A DNA stretch of 64,000 nt, taken from contig NZ_JAUFQB010000017.1 of NCBI RefSeq assembly GCF_030409525.1, positions 1 to 64,000 of the forward strand. Reading direction: 5' to 3'. A model generated the notes under the pieces. That model was given only the letters and a program-made list of their open reading frames with translations. It was not told the DNA's origin and ran no database searches. Each line of letters opens with the position of its first letter. Positions within the stretch are counted from its first letter, which is position 1. Shown here piece by piece: positions 45,419 to 54,396 of this stretch. Source of the DNA: Kaistella yonginensis (GTDB taxonomy: Bacteria; Bacteroidota; Bacteroidia; Flavobacteriales; Weeksellaceae). The position numbers and the translations under genes were made by a program.

Positions 45419-46411
45419 TTATTTCATTTGCTCCATTACTGCTTTTACTTGGTCTAAAGTAACAGGTTTGGCATTATTTCCCCATGAAGAACGCTCATGA
45501 TTCATAATTGCGGTAACCATCTCTGGGGTAAAGTTGGCGTTTTTCCCAACGGCAGGCATTGGTCCGTACCCAGGTCTTCCGGTATAGCCGGTCATGATGA
45601 TGTTTACATAGACTGCAATATCGTCACCTGCAACAATAGGACTCCCTTTTAAAGGTGGGAAAGCCCCTTCTAATCCTTCACCAGAAGCTTGGTGGCAACT
45701 TGCACAATTGGCGGTATATAATTCTCCACCATCTGGTAACGCATCTGTACCGGCTGCACCCGCGGTTTTTTTAACTTCTTTTTTGTAAAGAAATTCCTGT
45801 GGCTTAACTCCTTCTGGTAGTTTCGTTTGTTTTAAACTAAGCAAGTACGCGACCAGTTGAAGTGCTTTCTTGGTCGGTACAATTTTTTTGAATTTGTGTT
45901 TAAGAAATTCCGCCGGAACTTTAACTTCGATATCACCTTTATCCAAATAATCTTTTTCTTCAAACAAAAACGAATAAGAAGGCATGATCGACTCTTTCAC
46001 CACCGCTCGGGGTTGATATAAATGAAGCAACTGCCAATCGCTACTCGGTTGTCGTTCGCCAATGGTGGTTAAGTCCGGGCCTGTTCTTTCCGAACCCAAT
46101 AAGTTTGCCGTATTTCTCCAGACATCAGTACGGTGGTTGCCTGCATAATCTGCGGGAATACTTGGTCTGCTGCCAAACACTTTATCCATTTCAACTTCTC
46201 TTACTTGCTGGGTATGGCATGCGATGCAACCATTTTCGACATAAACTGCCTTTCCGGCGAGCTCATCTTTGGTCAATGGTTTTGCATCGGGAAGCGGCTT
46301 ATAAATTTGTTGCATCGTAAACGCAGGCAGAATCGCAATCTGTAAAGTAAGGAACAGAAATAAGATTAAGGCGGACCAAAACAAGGTTTTATGATTATTT
46401 AAAAATTCCAT
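45419..46411 (-). CDS. cbb3 oxidase FixO-type cytochrome c subunit fused to a second cytochrome c domain
   Basis: 330 residues: N-terminal TM anchor (WSALILFLFLTLQIAILPAF), CcoO/FixO monohaem domain with CIACHTQQ (C62, C65, H66), and a C-terminal cytochrome c domain with CASCHQASGEG (C236, C239, H240) and the late Met in YGPMPAVG. It passes electrons to subunit I in the periplasm. Fusion gives two haems, fewer than separate CcoO plus dihaem CcoP. Directly follows the catalytic subunit gene (9-bp gap). Confidence 0.88.
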   Translation of the reverse strand: MEFLNNHKTLFWSALILFLFLTLQIAILPAFTMQQIYKPLPDAKPLTKDELAGKAVYVENGCIACHTQQVREVEMDKVFGSRPSIPADYAGNHRTDVWRNTANLLGSERTGPDLTTIGERQPSSDWQLLHLYQPRAVVKESIMPSYSFLFEEKDYLDKGDIEVKVPAEFLKHKFKKIVPTKKALQLVAYLLSLKQTKLPEGVKPQEFLYKKEVKKTAGAAGTDALPDGGELYTANCASCHQASGEGLEGAFPPLKGSPIVAGDDIAVYVNIIMTGYTGRPGYGPMPAVGKNANFTPEMVTAIMNHERSSWGNNAKPVTLDQVKAVMEQMK

Positions 46412-46420
46412 TATTCCAAT

Positions 46421-48172
46421 TTATTTTGTAGGGATGTATTCTGTATTTTTGAGTTGTCTTTTGGCTTCCAAGATTTCGGCAGGTGTTCTTGGAATAATAA
46501 TTTCTGCTTTTTTGTTGACCATTTTATAAAAATTGTAGGCAAATACAAAGTGAGAAATCCACATCATTGTTCCGCCAATCGCGCGCCATAACCAATACTG
46601 AGCCATAAGCACCACACTTTGAATGAAGGGTTTATTGTCCATCCACAGCAATCCTTTTTCGGTGGATCCTATCATTAATGGAACGGTGTAAAACATTAAA
46701 CCAATTAAGGCAAGCCAAAAATGAATTCCTACCCAAGTTTTTGGTGGTTCTTTGCCGGTAATTCTTGGAACTAAGGTGTATATAAAAGCCCAAAGCATAA
46801 AAGTGATAATCCCGTACATTGTTAGATGCGAATGCGCCACGGTGAAATCTGTAAAATGCCAAATCAAATTGGTAAATCGAAATGCTTCGACCGTTCCCTG
46901 CATTGAACCCGTAAAATAAAAGATGATGCCGATGAGGTAAAACGGAAGCGTGTAGGAGTTTTTCAACTGATACCAAGCTCCATTGAAGGTCAGTAGGAAA
47001 TTAGCGGTCCCGGCAACCACCGGAATGACCATCCCAACACTTGCCACAATGGCGACAGTTTGCATCCACCAAGGAATAGCGCTAAAGACAAAGTGGTGAC
47101 TCCCGATGAGGGTATAAAATATAATCTGAGTCCAAAAGGCTAAAATCCCAAGGCTATAAGAGTAAATGGGTTTGTTGAGTTGTTGCGGGAGAAAATAATA
47201 CATTAAACCCAAGCATAGAAACATGAACCACATTCCCACACCTTGGTGCATATAATATCCTTGTACAATGGTTTCTGCCAGGCCATCTTGCCACATCGGC
47301 ATATAAGCAACGACCAAAATCACAACCACATACATCATGGCTGCTATAACGTACCAGTTAGAGACATAGATTTCATGAGTCTTACGTTTGGCAACCGTCA
47401 TCAGGAAATTATAAAGTGACATTATAATTCCAGCGGCAAAAACTGCCATAATCGGCCAAATATATTCGCGATACTCACCACCACCATTATTGATGCCAGC
47501 CATCAATGAAACAGTTCCTGTGCCCACTGCAACATTCATTAGGATTAAGGTATACCAACCGATTTTAAGACTGTGAATCCCTATATTGCTAACTCGTGGA
47601 ATTACATAATAGGCTAAACCAACCATGGCAAAAGAAGCCCAACCCCAGAACACCATATTGGTATGAACAGGGCGAAGGCGCCCAAAACTTAACCAACTCT
47701 GATGGTCTGCATCAGGAGCTACAAACTTAATTCCCAAATATTCGCCGACCGTGGTACCCAAGAGCAACCAAAAGATGCCAAATCCAAGAAAATATAAAAT
47801 CAATTTTGCCAATTCCTGCGAGATATAGTTTTGAGGAACATAACTCTTTTTATGCGGAATCACCCGAAGTTCTTCAATTGCATTTATGTTATGGATAATT
47901 CCCTTTTCGTCTGCCGGCAGATGCTCACCAGAAAGTTCATTATCTAGAAGATGGTACTCTTCTTCGGTTTTCCTTTTTTCGTAAAATTTAAGCTCTTCGG
48001 GAGAAAGGCTTTCTATCTTTTTGTTGAATTCAAAAAGTTTCCGCCTATTCTTCATTTCTTTGTAGGTTCCATAGGTTTTGACCACGGCAATCAGTAATCC
48101 CACGAGTACTGGAATTAAAATAAGAAACACAGTAATCTGAATTCCTGACTCCCCAAATATTGAATTATTCAT
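46421..48172 (-). CDS. ccoN: cbb3-type cytochrome oxidase catalytic subunit I
   Basis: 583 residues with a 100-residue N-terminal extension (one TM plus a soluble charged stretch) before the haem-copper core. Ligands: H170 (low-spin haem), H309 and the pair H359-H360 (copper B), H447 and H449 (haems). The C-family crosslinked tyrosine is kept (Y353, six before H359), favouring O2 reduction over NO reductases. The conserved Glu of the cbb3 TFEGP segment is replaced by Gln425 in GSMQG. Probably expressed under low oxygen and controlled by the Rrf2 regulator immediately upstream. Confidence 0.85.
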   Translation of the reverse strand: MNNSIFGESGIQITVFLILIPVLVGLLIAVVKTYGTYKEMKNRRKLFEFNKKIESLSPEELKFYEKRKTEEEYHLLDNELSGEHLPADEKGIIHNINAIEELRVIPHKKSYVPQNYISQELAKLILYFLGFGIFWLLLGTTVGEYLGIKFVAPDADHQSWLSFGRLRPVHTNMVFWGWASFAMVGLAYYVIPRVSNIGIHSLKIGWYTLILMNVAVGTGTVSLMAGINNGGGEYREYIWPIMAVFAAGIIMSLYNFLMTVAKRKTHEIYVSNWYVIAAMMYVVVILVVAYMPMWQDGLAETIVQGYYMHQGVGMWFMFLCLGLMYYFLPQQLNKPIYSYSLGILAFWTQIIFYTLIGSHHFVFSAIPWWMQTVAIVASVGMVIPVVAGTANFLLTFNGAWYQLKNSYTLPFYLIGIIFYFTGSMQGTVEAFRFTNLIWHFTDFTVAHSHLTMYGIITFMLWAFIYTLVPRITGKEPPKTWVGIHFWLALIGLMFYTVPLMIGSTEKGLLWMDNKPFIQSVVLMAQYWLWRAIGGTMMWISHFVFAYNFYKMVNKKAEIIIPRTPAEILEAKRQLKNTEYIPTK

Positions 48173-48219
48173 ATAGAAATATTAAAAGATAAATTTGTCC
48201 TTTATTGTGGTAAAAAAAC

Positions 48220-48654
48220 TTAGCGTTTCAAAAAGGTCACTCCGTCAGAAACCTGTTCTGCTAAAAACTTCAAAGTCGTAGCCTTTAAATCCGTTTTCAT
48301 TTCATCCCTTATTTTACTGAATTTAAAATGCATTGGGCAGGGCTTCTGGCCATCACATTTTCTAAGTCCGAGTGTACAATCTTCAAAAAGCCCAGCGCCA
48401 TCCATCGTTAACACGATGTCATAAAGTGATACCTTATCAATCATTTCCAAGGGTACAAAAAAGCCTCCCGTTGGACCTTTAAATGAAGACAGAATTTCAG
48501 TTCTCGTCAGTTTTTGTAAAATTTTCGCCATAAATGCAGGCGGGGCATCGGTATGTTCGGCTACTTCTTTCAAACTCACTTTTCGGTGTTTAAGTGAATG
48601 TTTGGCCACATAAATAGAAGCGCGAATCCCATATTCGCAAGACTTTGAAAACAT
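48220..48654 (-). CDS. Rrf2-family iron-sulfur transcriptional regulator
   Basis: 144 residues from the ATG at 48654; an earlier in-frame ATG at 48702 lies upstream of the promoter. Winged HTH (EYGIRASIYVAKHSL, SLKEVAEHTDAPPAFMAKIL) and three cysteines for an Fe-S cluster: C93, C100 and C106 (CX6C, CX5C; NsrR/IscR have CX5CX5C). It likely senses NO, O2 or Fe-S status and, being 47 bp before ccoN, regulates the cbb3 operon. Confidence 0.88.
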   Translation of the reverse strand: MFSKSCEYGIRASIYVAKHSLKHRKVSLKEVAEHTDAPPAFMAKILQKLTRTEILSSFKGPTGGFFVPLEMIDKVSLYDIVLTMDGAGLFEDCTLGLRKCDGQKPCPMHFKFSKIRDEMKTDLKATTLKFLAEQVSDGVTFLKR

Positions 48655-48671
48655 ATCTTTTTTACTAATGA

Positions 48672-48702
48672 CAAATGTAAATAATAATTTAATAAAAGAC
48701 AA
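48672..48702 (-). promoter_or_regulatory. Promoter of the Rrf2/cbb3 operon
   Basis: TTG, 20-nt spacer, TACATTTG on the minus strand: a full consensus match, 17 bp upstream of the ATG at 48654. It excludes the longer start at 48702. Confidence 0.65.
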
Positions 48703-48765
48703 GAAACTCTTTTATTATTTTTCTATCGATTGATAAAATTACGACAGGCCTTTTAATGATAAAAA

Positions 48766-48793
48766 ATAACCACAGAAAATCCTGTGGTTATTC
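48766..48793 (-). terminator. Terminator after nrdA
   Basis: ATAACCACAG pairs perfectly with CTGTGGTTAT across 6 nt, flanked by A-rich and T-rich tails; 22 bp past the nrdA stop. Confidence 0.8.
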
Positions 48794-48814
48794 TAGAAAA
48801 TAAGTGCTTTTACT

Positions 48815-50470
48815 TTAGGCTTCACAGCTCGAACAAGAGACAAAATTCACCATCATTTCTTTAGAAACAGAAGAGCTTCTTTGGTAATACAAAGATTTTA
48901 CACCTTTTTTCCAAGCTTCGATATAGAGATAATTAACATCTTTAACCGGCATGGTTGATGGAATCTGAAGGTTCAGCGATTGCGCCTGATCGATATACTG
49001 TTGTCTTTGGGCGGCTTGAGAAATAATTTCCATGGGAGAAATTTCACGGAAGGTTTTGAAAACGGCTTTTTCTTCCTCTGTTAATTCTGGAATATTCTGT
49101 ACAGAGCCATGATTCAGCATGATGGTTCTCCATGTGTCTTCGTTGTCGATTCCTTTTTCCTGTAGTAATTTTGCGAGGTATTTATTTTTGCGCATAAAGT
49201 TACCTTTCGCCAAACCTGCTTTATAATAATTGGAAGCAAAAGGCTCAATTCCCGGGGAAGTTTGACCTAAAATCGCAGAGCTAGAAGTCGTAGGTGCAAT
49301 CGCCATGGTTGTGGTGTTTCTCAATCCATAGCCTTTCAATAATTCTGGTTCGCCATAAATATTTGCCAGTTCCTGCGAAGCGATTACAGATTGTTCTTTA
49401 ATTTGTCTGAAGGCTTTTGCATTGAACTGCGTCGCCTCAAAGCTTTCAAATGGAATCCTATTTTTCTGCAGATAAGAATGGTAGCCTAAAACTCCTAAAC
49501 CTAAGGCTCGGTGGCGCAAGGCGAAGTTTCTTGCACCGGTCAAATAATAATTACCTTCCGTTTTTTCAATGAATTCGGACAAAACAGCATCTAAGAAATA
49601 AATCGCCAATTTCACGGCATCGGTATCTTTCCACTCATCATATAATTCAAGGTTCATAGAAGAAAGACAGCATATAAATGATTCTTCCGCATTGGACGGC
49701 AACATAATTTCTGAACACAGATTACTTGCATTCACGGTCATTCCTAAATCTTTATAAACCTGTGGTTTGTTTCTGTTCACATTATCGGTAAAGAAAATAT
49801 AGGGCAACCCTTTCTGCTGACGGCTCTCTAAAACGCGCGCCCAGATCTTACGTTTATCCATATCGCCATCGATCATGTCCTGCATCCAGTAATCGGGTAC
49901 GCAAATTCCCGTAAATAGGTTCTGGATCGGGCTTCCAATATCTTTAATAGACAAAAACTCTTCAATATCACCGTGATCAACATCAAGATATGCTGCAAAA
50001 GCACCACGACGAACGCCGCCTTGCGAAACCACATCCATAGCGGTATCGTATAATTTCATAAATGAAACTGCACCCGAAGATTTTCCGTTATCGGTTACAG
50101 CGGTGCCACGATTTCTAAGTTCACCGAAATAGCCAGAAGTTCCACCACCAATTTTGGTCTGCATAATAACTTCACCTAATTTGTGCGTAATTCCTTCGAT
50201 ATTATCCGGCACATGAACATTGAAGCAGGAAATCGGTAAGCCGCGTTCAGTTCCCATATTTGCCCAAACCGGCGACGAAAAACTGATCCAACCTTTGGTA
50301 ATCATTTCTTCAAAAGCAGGTTGCAATTCTGGTTTATATAATCTTTTGGCGGCAGCGGTGGTGATTCTTAAAATCGCACCTTCTACGGTTTCTCCTTTCA
50401 AGAGGTAGCCTCGGTTCAACATTTGCTCAGACTCTTCATTGAGCCACCAAATTTTCTTCTGTTCTTCCAT
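48815..50470 (-). CDS. nrdA: Ribonucleoside-diphosphate reductase class I, large subunit
   Basis: 551 residues from MEEQKKIWW at 50470; an open frame runs further up to 50662 but is composed of repeat DNA. Catalytic residues: C82 (GLPISCFN), N250-C252-E254 (NASNLCSEI), the second redox Cys at 267/268, the two Tyr of the radical path (NYLYIEAWKK, KSLYYQRSS) and the C-terminal redox pair CSSC. There is no N-terminal ATP-cone, so overall allosteric activity control by dATP is not expected here. Makes dNDPs with NrdB. Confidence 0.95.
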   Translation of the reverse strand: MEEQKKIWWLNEESEQMLNRGYLLKGETVEGAILRITTAAAKRLYKPELQPAFEEMITKGWISFSSPVWANMGTERGLPISCFNVHVPDNIEGITHKLGEVIMQTKIGGGTSGYFGELRNRGTAVTDNGKSSGAVSFMKLYDTAMDVVSQGGVRRGAFAAYLDVDHGDIEEFLSIKDIGSPIQNLFTGICVPDYWMQDMIDGDMDKRKIWARVLESRQQKGLPYIFFTDNVNRNKPQVYKDLGMTVNASNLCSEIMLPSNAEESFICCLSSMNLELYDEWKDTDAVKLAIYFLDAVLSEFIEKTEGNYYLTGARNFALRHRALGLGVLGYHSYLQKNRIPFESFEATQFNAKAFRQIKEQSVIASQELANIYGEPELLKGYGLRNTTTMAIAPTTSSSAILGQTSPGIEPFASNYYKAGLAKGNFMRKNKYLAKLLQEKGIDNEDTWRTIMLNHGSVQNIPELTEEEKAVFKTFREISPMEIISQAAQRQQYIDQAQSLNLQIPSTMPVKDVNYLYIEAWKKGVKSLYYQRSSSVSKEMMVNFVSCSSCEA

Positions 50471-50477
50471 ATTTTTT

Positions 50478-50512
50478 CTGTAAAATGTAAAATGTATAAT
50501 GTATAATGTACA
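50478..50512. repeat. Tandem 7-bp repeats upstream of nrdA
   Basis: Five head-to-tail copies of (A/C)TGTAHA: CTGTAAA, ATGTAAA, ATGTATA, ATGTATA, ATGTACA. It starts 8 bp before the nrdA start codon, within its 5' leader. Confidence 0.75.
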
Positions 50513-50573
50513 AAGTACGATGTCTTTTCTTATTTGTTTAGAAGCAGAAAAGGTTTGCTTCTTATCAAGATCA

Positions 50574-50621
50574 GTCCCGCTTTCCACTGTATCCCGCCGA
50601 GGCGGGGATGCCGTTTCAATC
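50574..50621 (-). repeat. Intergenic repeat family 2, copy 2
   Basis: Minus-strand reading GATTGAAACGGCATCC, a CCGCC-TC-GGCGG hairpin, then GATACAGTGGAAAGCGGGAC. Shares both half-sites with 26376-26450, differing mainly in the centre. It lies in the nrdB-nrdA spacer. Confidence 0.7.
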
Positions 50622-50659
50622 GGGGCTAAAGGTTCTGTCGGTTGTCCATCAAAAGTTAT

Positions 50660-50867
50660 CACAACTACTGATGTCGCGCTTACAGCGCTAGTCTGTCTCG
50701 ATTTTCACTCGTTCCATCGGGCTGCGCCCGATGTTTTTGATTTCGCCACTTCGTGGCTCAACCTGCCCCAATTCGTTCAATGAAAAATTTCAGACCGATC
50801 AATGAACCAGGTTTTGGCAAAAGCCAATTGCTTTTATCTTCTTTTTAAACAGGCTAAAGCCCGTTGA
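50660..50867. repeat. Array of short hairpins in the nrdB-nrdA spacer
   Basis: At least four palindromes in about 200 bp: GCGCT-tac-AGCGC (50676-50688), CATCGGGC-tgc-GCCCGATG (50715-50733), GCCAC-ttc-GTGGC (50745-50757) and AACxGGC-loop-GCCxGTT (about 50850-50867). The stretch is visibly richer in GC than the rest of the window. Confidence 0.65.
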
Positions 50868-50936
50868 TATTGAATTTTATTATAAAACTTATCGGCGCTC
50901 GCTTCGCTCGCGCCTCTTAAATTTGATGCTCCCACT

Positions 50937-51020
50937 TGCGCCCCGACTTGAGTGGAACTCTTTTTTCTTTTTCTTAAAAAAGAAAAAAAGTGGGAACGGA
51001 AGGCGGAAATGTACGCCCAA
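50937..51020 (+). repeat. Intergenic repeat family 1, copy B
   Basis: Reads TGCGCCCCGACTTGAGTGGAACTC, a T-run, a long T/A hairpin, GTGGGAACGGAAGGCGGAAA and ACGCCCAAA (blocks given separately in the family description). It is just downstream of the nrdB stop on the minus strand. The central T-run/A-run is nearly a perfect inverted repeat (CTTTTTCTTAAAAAAG). Confidence 0.75.
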
Positions 51021-51052
51021 ATAATTCGTTAACCCCCATTAAATAAAGGGAA

Positions 51053-52027
51053 TTAAAACAAATCGTTCTCGGTAATACTCTTATCATGCTTGGTATAATC
51101 CACCGGTCTTTTGGCGAAGAAATCATCCATTGAATTGGCAAAAACTTCTTCCTCAAACCAAACCATTGGTCGGTATTGCTCGGGTGAAATATTGTAGCGG
51201 GTTTTCATATTGATTTTCTTCAAACTATCATCCACGCGGAATTTCATAAAGTTTAAGAGATTTTCTTTGGTCATATTATCAATTTCGCCCTGCTCAAAAA
51301 TCCAGTCTAGGATTTCTTCTTCTACGGTAATGGAGTGATCGACCAAGGTATAGATATCTTCGATGTCGGAATCGGTTAAAAGATCGGGCTGTTCCTCGCG
51401 AATTTTGTTGATTAAATAAATCCCAGCATTGGCGTGAATTTGCTCATCAACGGAAGTCCACGCGATAATATTGGAGACATTTTTCATGTACCCTTTGAAC
51501 CGTGTAAATGACAAAATAATGGCAAATTGCGAGAATAAAGAAACGTTTTCTATTAAAATACTGAAGAGCAGTAATGAGGAAACATATTCTTTTTGCGAGG
51601 TTGAATTCGCGTGTTTTAGGACATTTGATAGGAAATCTATTCTTTTTTTGATGGCGGGTATTTCGATGACCTGGTTAAAAGCATCGTTGTAGCCTAAGAC
51701 TTCGAGCAAACGGGAATAAGCCTCAGAATGGCGGAATTCACATTCTGCAAAAGTAGACCCCAAGCCATTAAGTTCTGGTTTTGGCATGTGGTTATAAAGA
51801 TTGCCCCAAAAGGTTTTTACCGAAACTTCGATTTGTGCAATTGCCAAAAGTGCATTTTTAATCGCATTTTTTTCATGAGGTTCTAACTGCGAATGGAAAT
51901 CCTGTACATCTGCCGTAAAATCTACCTCTGAATGGACCCAAAATGATTTGTTAATCGCCTCTACAAACTGTAAGATTTCTGGATACTCAAATGGTTTATA
52001 TCCTATTCTTTTGTCAAAAATTCCCAT
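51053..52027 (-). CDS. nrdB: Ribonucleoside-diphosphate reductase class I, small subunit
   Basis: 324 residues, ferritin-like. Metal ligands and radical site match class I: E67 (AQIEVSVKTFWG), E97 and H100 (ECEFRH), Tyr104 four residues after that His (radical tyrosine), later E/E/H (VDEQIHANAG). Supplies the tyrosyl radical for NrdA. The order is nrdB then nrdA, separated by 582 bp of repeats, so cotranscription would cross several hairpins. Confidence 0.95.
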   Translation of the reverse strand: MGIFDKRIGYKPFEYPEILQFVEAINKSFWVHSEVDFTADVQDFHSQLEPHEKNAIKNALLAIAQIEVSVKTFWGNLYNHMPKPELNGLGSTFAECEFRHSEAYSRLLEVLGYNDAFNQVIEIPAIKKRIDFLSNVLKHANSTSQKEYVSSLLLFSILIENVSLFSQFAIILSFTRFKGYMKNVSNIIAWTSVDEQIHANAGIYLINKIREEQPDLLTDSDIEDIYTLVDHSITVEEEILDWIFEQGEIDNMTKENLLNFMKFRVDDSLKKINMKTRYNISPEQYRPMVWFEEEVFANSMDDFFAKRPVDYTKHDKSITENDLF

Positions 52028-52436
52028 AGTAAAACTTAATTTTTAGATCACCTTTCTTGGAAAAGTGAATTATACAACAATATGATTATTAGCTAATTAT
52101 ATAAAGAAGAAACGCAAAATAGACTTTATTTTCTACTGGTGTGTTCTGTACAAAAATAGGAAATGAAACCTTATGAGGAAAGTCATAATCATTAATTATC
52201 TGAGTATAAGCGGTAAAAGTTTTCCACAATCACACAGACGTTGCACTGCCGTTACATTTTATCGCTCGCTGATGGTTGGTTGCTAAGATAAGCGTGATTT
52301 TCATTAAACAAAACAATCTGAAGCACTATCATATAATCACTTACAACTAAACATCTACGATTAAAAAAAAGATAAAAACTCGTTTGTAACAAATAAAATA
52401 ATTAACCTACTTATTAAGAAATAAATCCTCCACTTG
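52028..52436. other. Divergent intergenic region between nrdB and the efflux ATPase gene
   Basis: About 400 bp of AT-rich DNA that must carry both divergent promoters. I see no exact TAnnTTTG box at a convincing distance, no NrdR box and no RNA gene. Confidence 0.4.
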
Positions 52437-53129
52437 ATGTTAGTAATTAAGGACCTACACAAATCATATGATATCGGAAAGAGCAAACTTCATGTCCTGA
52501 AAGGCATTGACCTTTCTATTGGTGAAGGGGAATTTGTTTCGATTATGGGAAGTTCGGGTTCCGGAAAATCAACGCTACTTAATATCATTGGGATTTTAGA
52601 TGAAAAGGATTCTGGGATTTATGAACTCGATGGGATTGCGATTGAGCATCTATCCGAAATAAAAGCCGCGGAATACCGAAGTAAGTTTCTAGGATTTATC
52701 TTCCAATCTTTTAATTTAATTGGCTATAAAACGGCCTTAGAAAATGTAGCACTCCCACTCTACTATCAAAATGTTTCACGTAAAGAAAGAAATCAGCGCG
52801 CCTTGGAATACCTCGCAAAAGTGGGTTTGGCAGATTGGGCAACGCATTTACCGAATGAACTTTCGGGTGGACAAAAACAAAGAGTTGCGATTGCTCGTGC
52901 GCTTATTACTGATCCAAAAGTAATTTTAGCCGATGAACCTACCGGAGCACTAGACTCCCAAACAACCTACGATATTATGAAGCTGCTGCAAGAAATTAAC
53001 CGAGGGGGAAAAACGGTGATTGTGGTAACACATGAACCAGATGTAGCAGCAGAAACCAAAAGAAATGTTATTTTAAAAGATGGTATTATTGAGAGTGATC
53101 AATTTATCACGCAACGGGTTTTAGAATAA
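52437..53129 (+). CDS. ABC transporter ATP-binding protein (MacB/LolD-like)
   Basis: 230 residues from the ATG at 52437; the preceding TTG is less likely. Walker [10 protein letters not shown] (38-46), Q-loop [20 protein letters not shown], signature [15 protein letters not shown], Walker [13 protein letters not shown] and the H-loop VTHEPDV. It powers two MacB-type permeases encoded next. The family does mechanotransmission export (macrolides, lipoproteins, peptides) rather than import. Confidence 0.95.
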   Translation: MLVIKDLHKSYDIGKSKLHVLKGIDLSIGEGEFVSIMGSSGSGKSTLLNIIGILDEKDSGIYELDGIAIEHLSEIKAAEYRSKFLGFIFQSFNLIGYKTALENVALPLYYQNVSRKERNQRALEYLAKVGLADWATHLPNELSGGQKQRVAIARALITDPKVILADEPTGALDSQTTYDIMKLLQEINRGGKTVIVVTHEPDVAAETKRNVILKDGIIESDQFITQRVLE

Positions 53130-53166
53130 AAAAAGCCGAACGAAAAACCAATCAAGAAATTAAATT

Positions 53167-54396
53167 ATGTTTGACCTCGACCGCTGGAGAGAAATATTTG
53201 AATCGATTCGCAGTAATATATTGCGGACGGTACTTTCCGGCTTTACGGTGGCCTTAGGTTTATACATTTTCATCGTTCTATTTGGGATTGGAAAAGGTTT
53301 ACAAAACGCTTTTACCGAAGGTTTTGCACGGGATGCCACCAACTTAATTACCATCTTCACCAGAAAAACGACCATCGCATATGGTGGTTTACAATCAGAT
53401 CGGCAAATCGTTTTAAAGAATGAAGACTTTGACCAAATTACGGAAAAAGACACCGATAAAATTGAAAGTGCAGCACCCCGATATTCTGCAAATATGGTGG
53501 TGAAATACGGAAAAGAAAGTGGTAATTACCAAATCAGTGGTAGCAATCCCGATGAAAAAATAATAGAAAACCGAAACTTAACCGAAGGCAGATACTTGAA
53601 TCTTTTGGATATGAAACGCAAGCAAAATGTTGCTGTTATCGGCCGGATGGTCCAGCGGGATTTAATTAAAAATGGCAGTCCTATTGGAAAAGATTTAGAT
53701 ATTAATGGTACCATGTTTAAAGTAGTCGGTGTTTTTTCTGATGATGGTGGCGATTTTGATGAACGAATGATTACGATTCCCATCACCACTTTACAACAGC
53801 TCAAAAAAGGTTCCGACACGATCAGTACCATTTTTTTAACCTATAATACTGACCTTACGCCAGATCAAGCCATTAAATATGGCGAGAAAGTTGAAAAAGA
53901 ATTAAAAGCAAAACACAAAGTTTCTCCAGATGACGAAAACGGCGTGGTCGTAAGAAATAATGCTAAAAACATGGGTCAAACATTTCAATTTTTATTCATT
54001 ATCACGCTGATTGTTGGTTTTATTGGGATGGGAACTTTGCTGGCAGGTATTATTGGCATCAGTAATATTATGGTGTATATTGTTAAAGAAAGAACGCAGG
54101 AAATCGGTGTCAGAAAAGCAATTGGCGCAAAACCGCAAAGTATTGTCGCTTTAATTATGCAAGAAAGTATTGTAATAACCGTAGTTTCAGGTTTGATAGG
54201 GGTTGGATTAGGTATTCTTACCCTATATTTGATCGGAGACCGATTAGAAAAGTATTTTATTATGGATCCTTCCGTAGGTTGGGGCTTGGTATTGGTGGCT
54301 TTTATAAGCTTGGTTATTTCTGGTTTGGTAGCGGGATTTGTACCGGCGTACCGTGCCAGTAGAATTAAACCGATCGAAGCGCTACGTTCGGAATAA
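53167..54396 (+). CDS. MacB-type ABC transporter permease, copy 1
   Basis: 409 residues: an N-terminal TM helix (LRTVLSGFTVALGLYIFIVLFG), a periplasmic MacB-PCD domain (about 45-275) and three C-terminal TMs of the FtsX domain ending in PAYRASRIKPIEALRSE. The last helix carries the conserved IGVRKAIGAKPQSI signature. With the second permease it probably forms a heterodimer bound to the ATPase. Confidence 0.93.
   Translation: MFDLDRWREIFESIRSNILRTVLSGFTVALGLYIFIVLFGIGKGLQNAFTEGFARDATNLITIFTRKTTIAYGGLQSDRQIVLKNEDFDQITEKDTDKIESAAPRYSANMVVKYGKESGNYQISGSNPDEKIIENRNLTEGRYLNLLDMKRKQNVAVIGRMVQRDLIKNGSPIGKDLDINGTMFKVVGVFSDDGGDFDERMITIPITTLQQLKKGSDTISTIFLTYNTDLTPDQAIKYGEKVEKELKAKHKVSPDDENGVVVRNNAKNMGQTFQFLFIITLIVGFIGMGTLLAGIIGISNIMVYIVKERTQEIGVRKAIGAKPQSIVALIMQESIVITVVSGLIGVGLGILTLYLIGDRLEKYFIMDPSVGWGLVLVAFISLVISGLVAGFVPAYRASRIKPIEALRSE

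Noticed and set aside
46421-48172. Calling the haem-copper subunit an NO reductase (NorB)
   Set aside because: The C-family crosslink tyrosine is in place and the cytochrome subunit is FixO-like, so an oxygen reductase is the safer call; the Gln substitution is kept as a finding.
50471-50662. N-terminal extension of nrdA to 50662
   Set aside because: It translates repeat family 2 and the 7-bp repeats; the real NrdA sequence begins at MEEQKKIWW.
50660-50760. A tRNA or other structured RNA in the nrdB-nrdA spacer
   Set aside because: The hairpins do not form a cloverleaf with the right arm lengths and no anticodon loop or T-arm consensus is visible.
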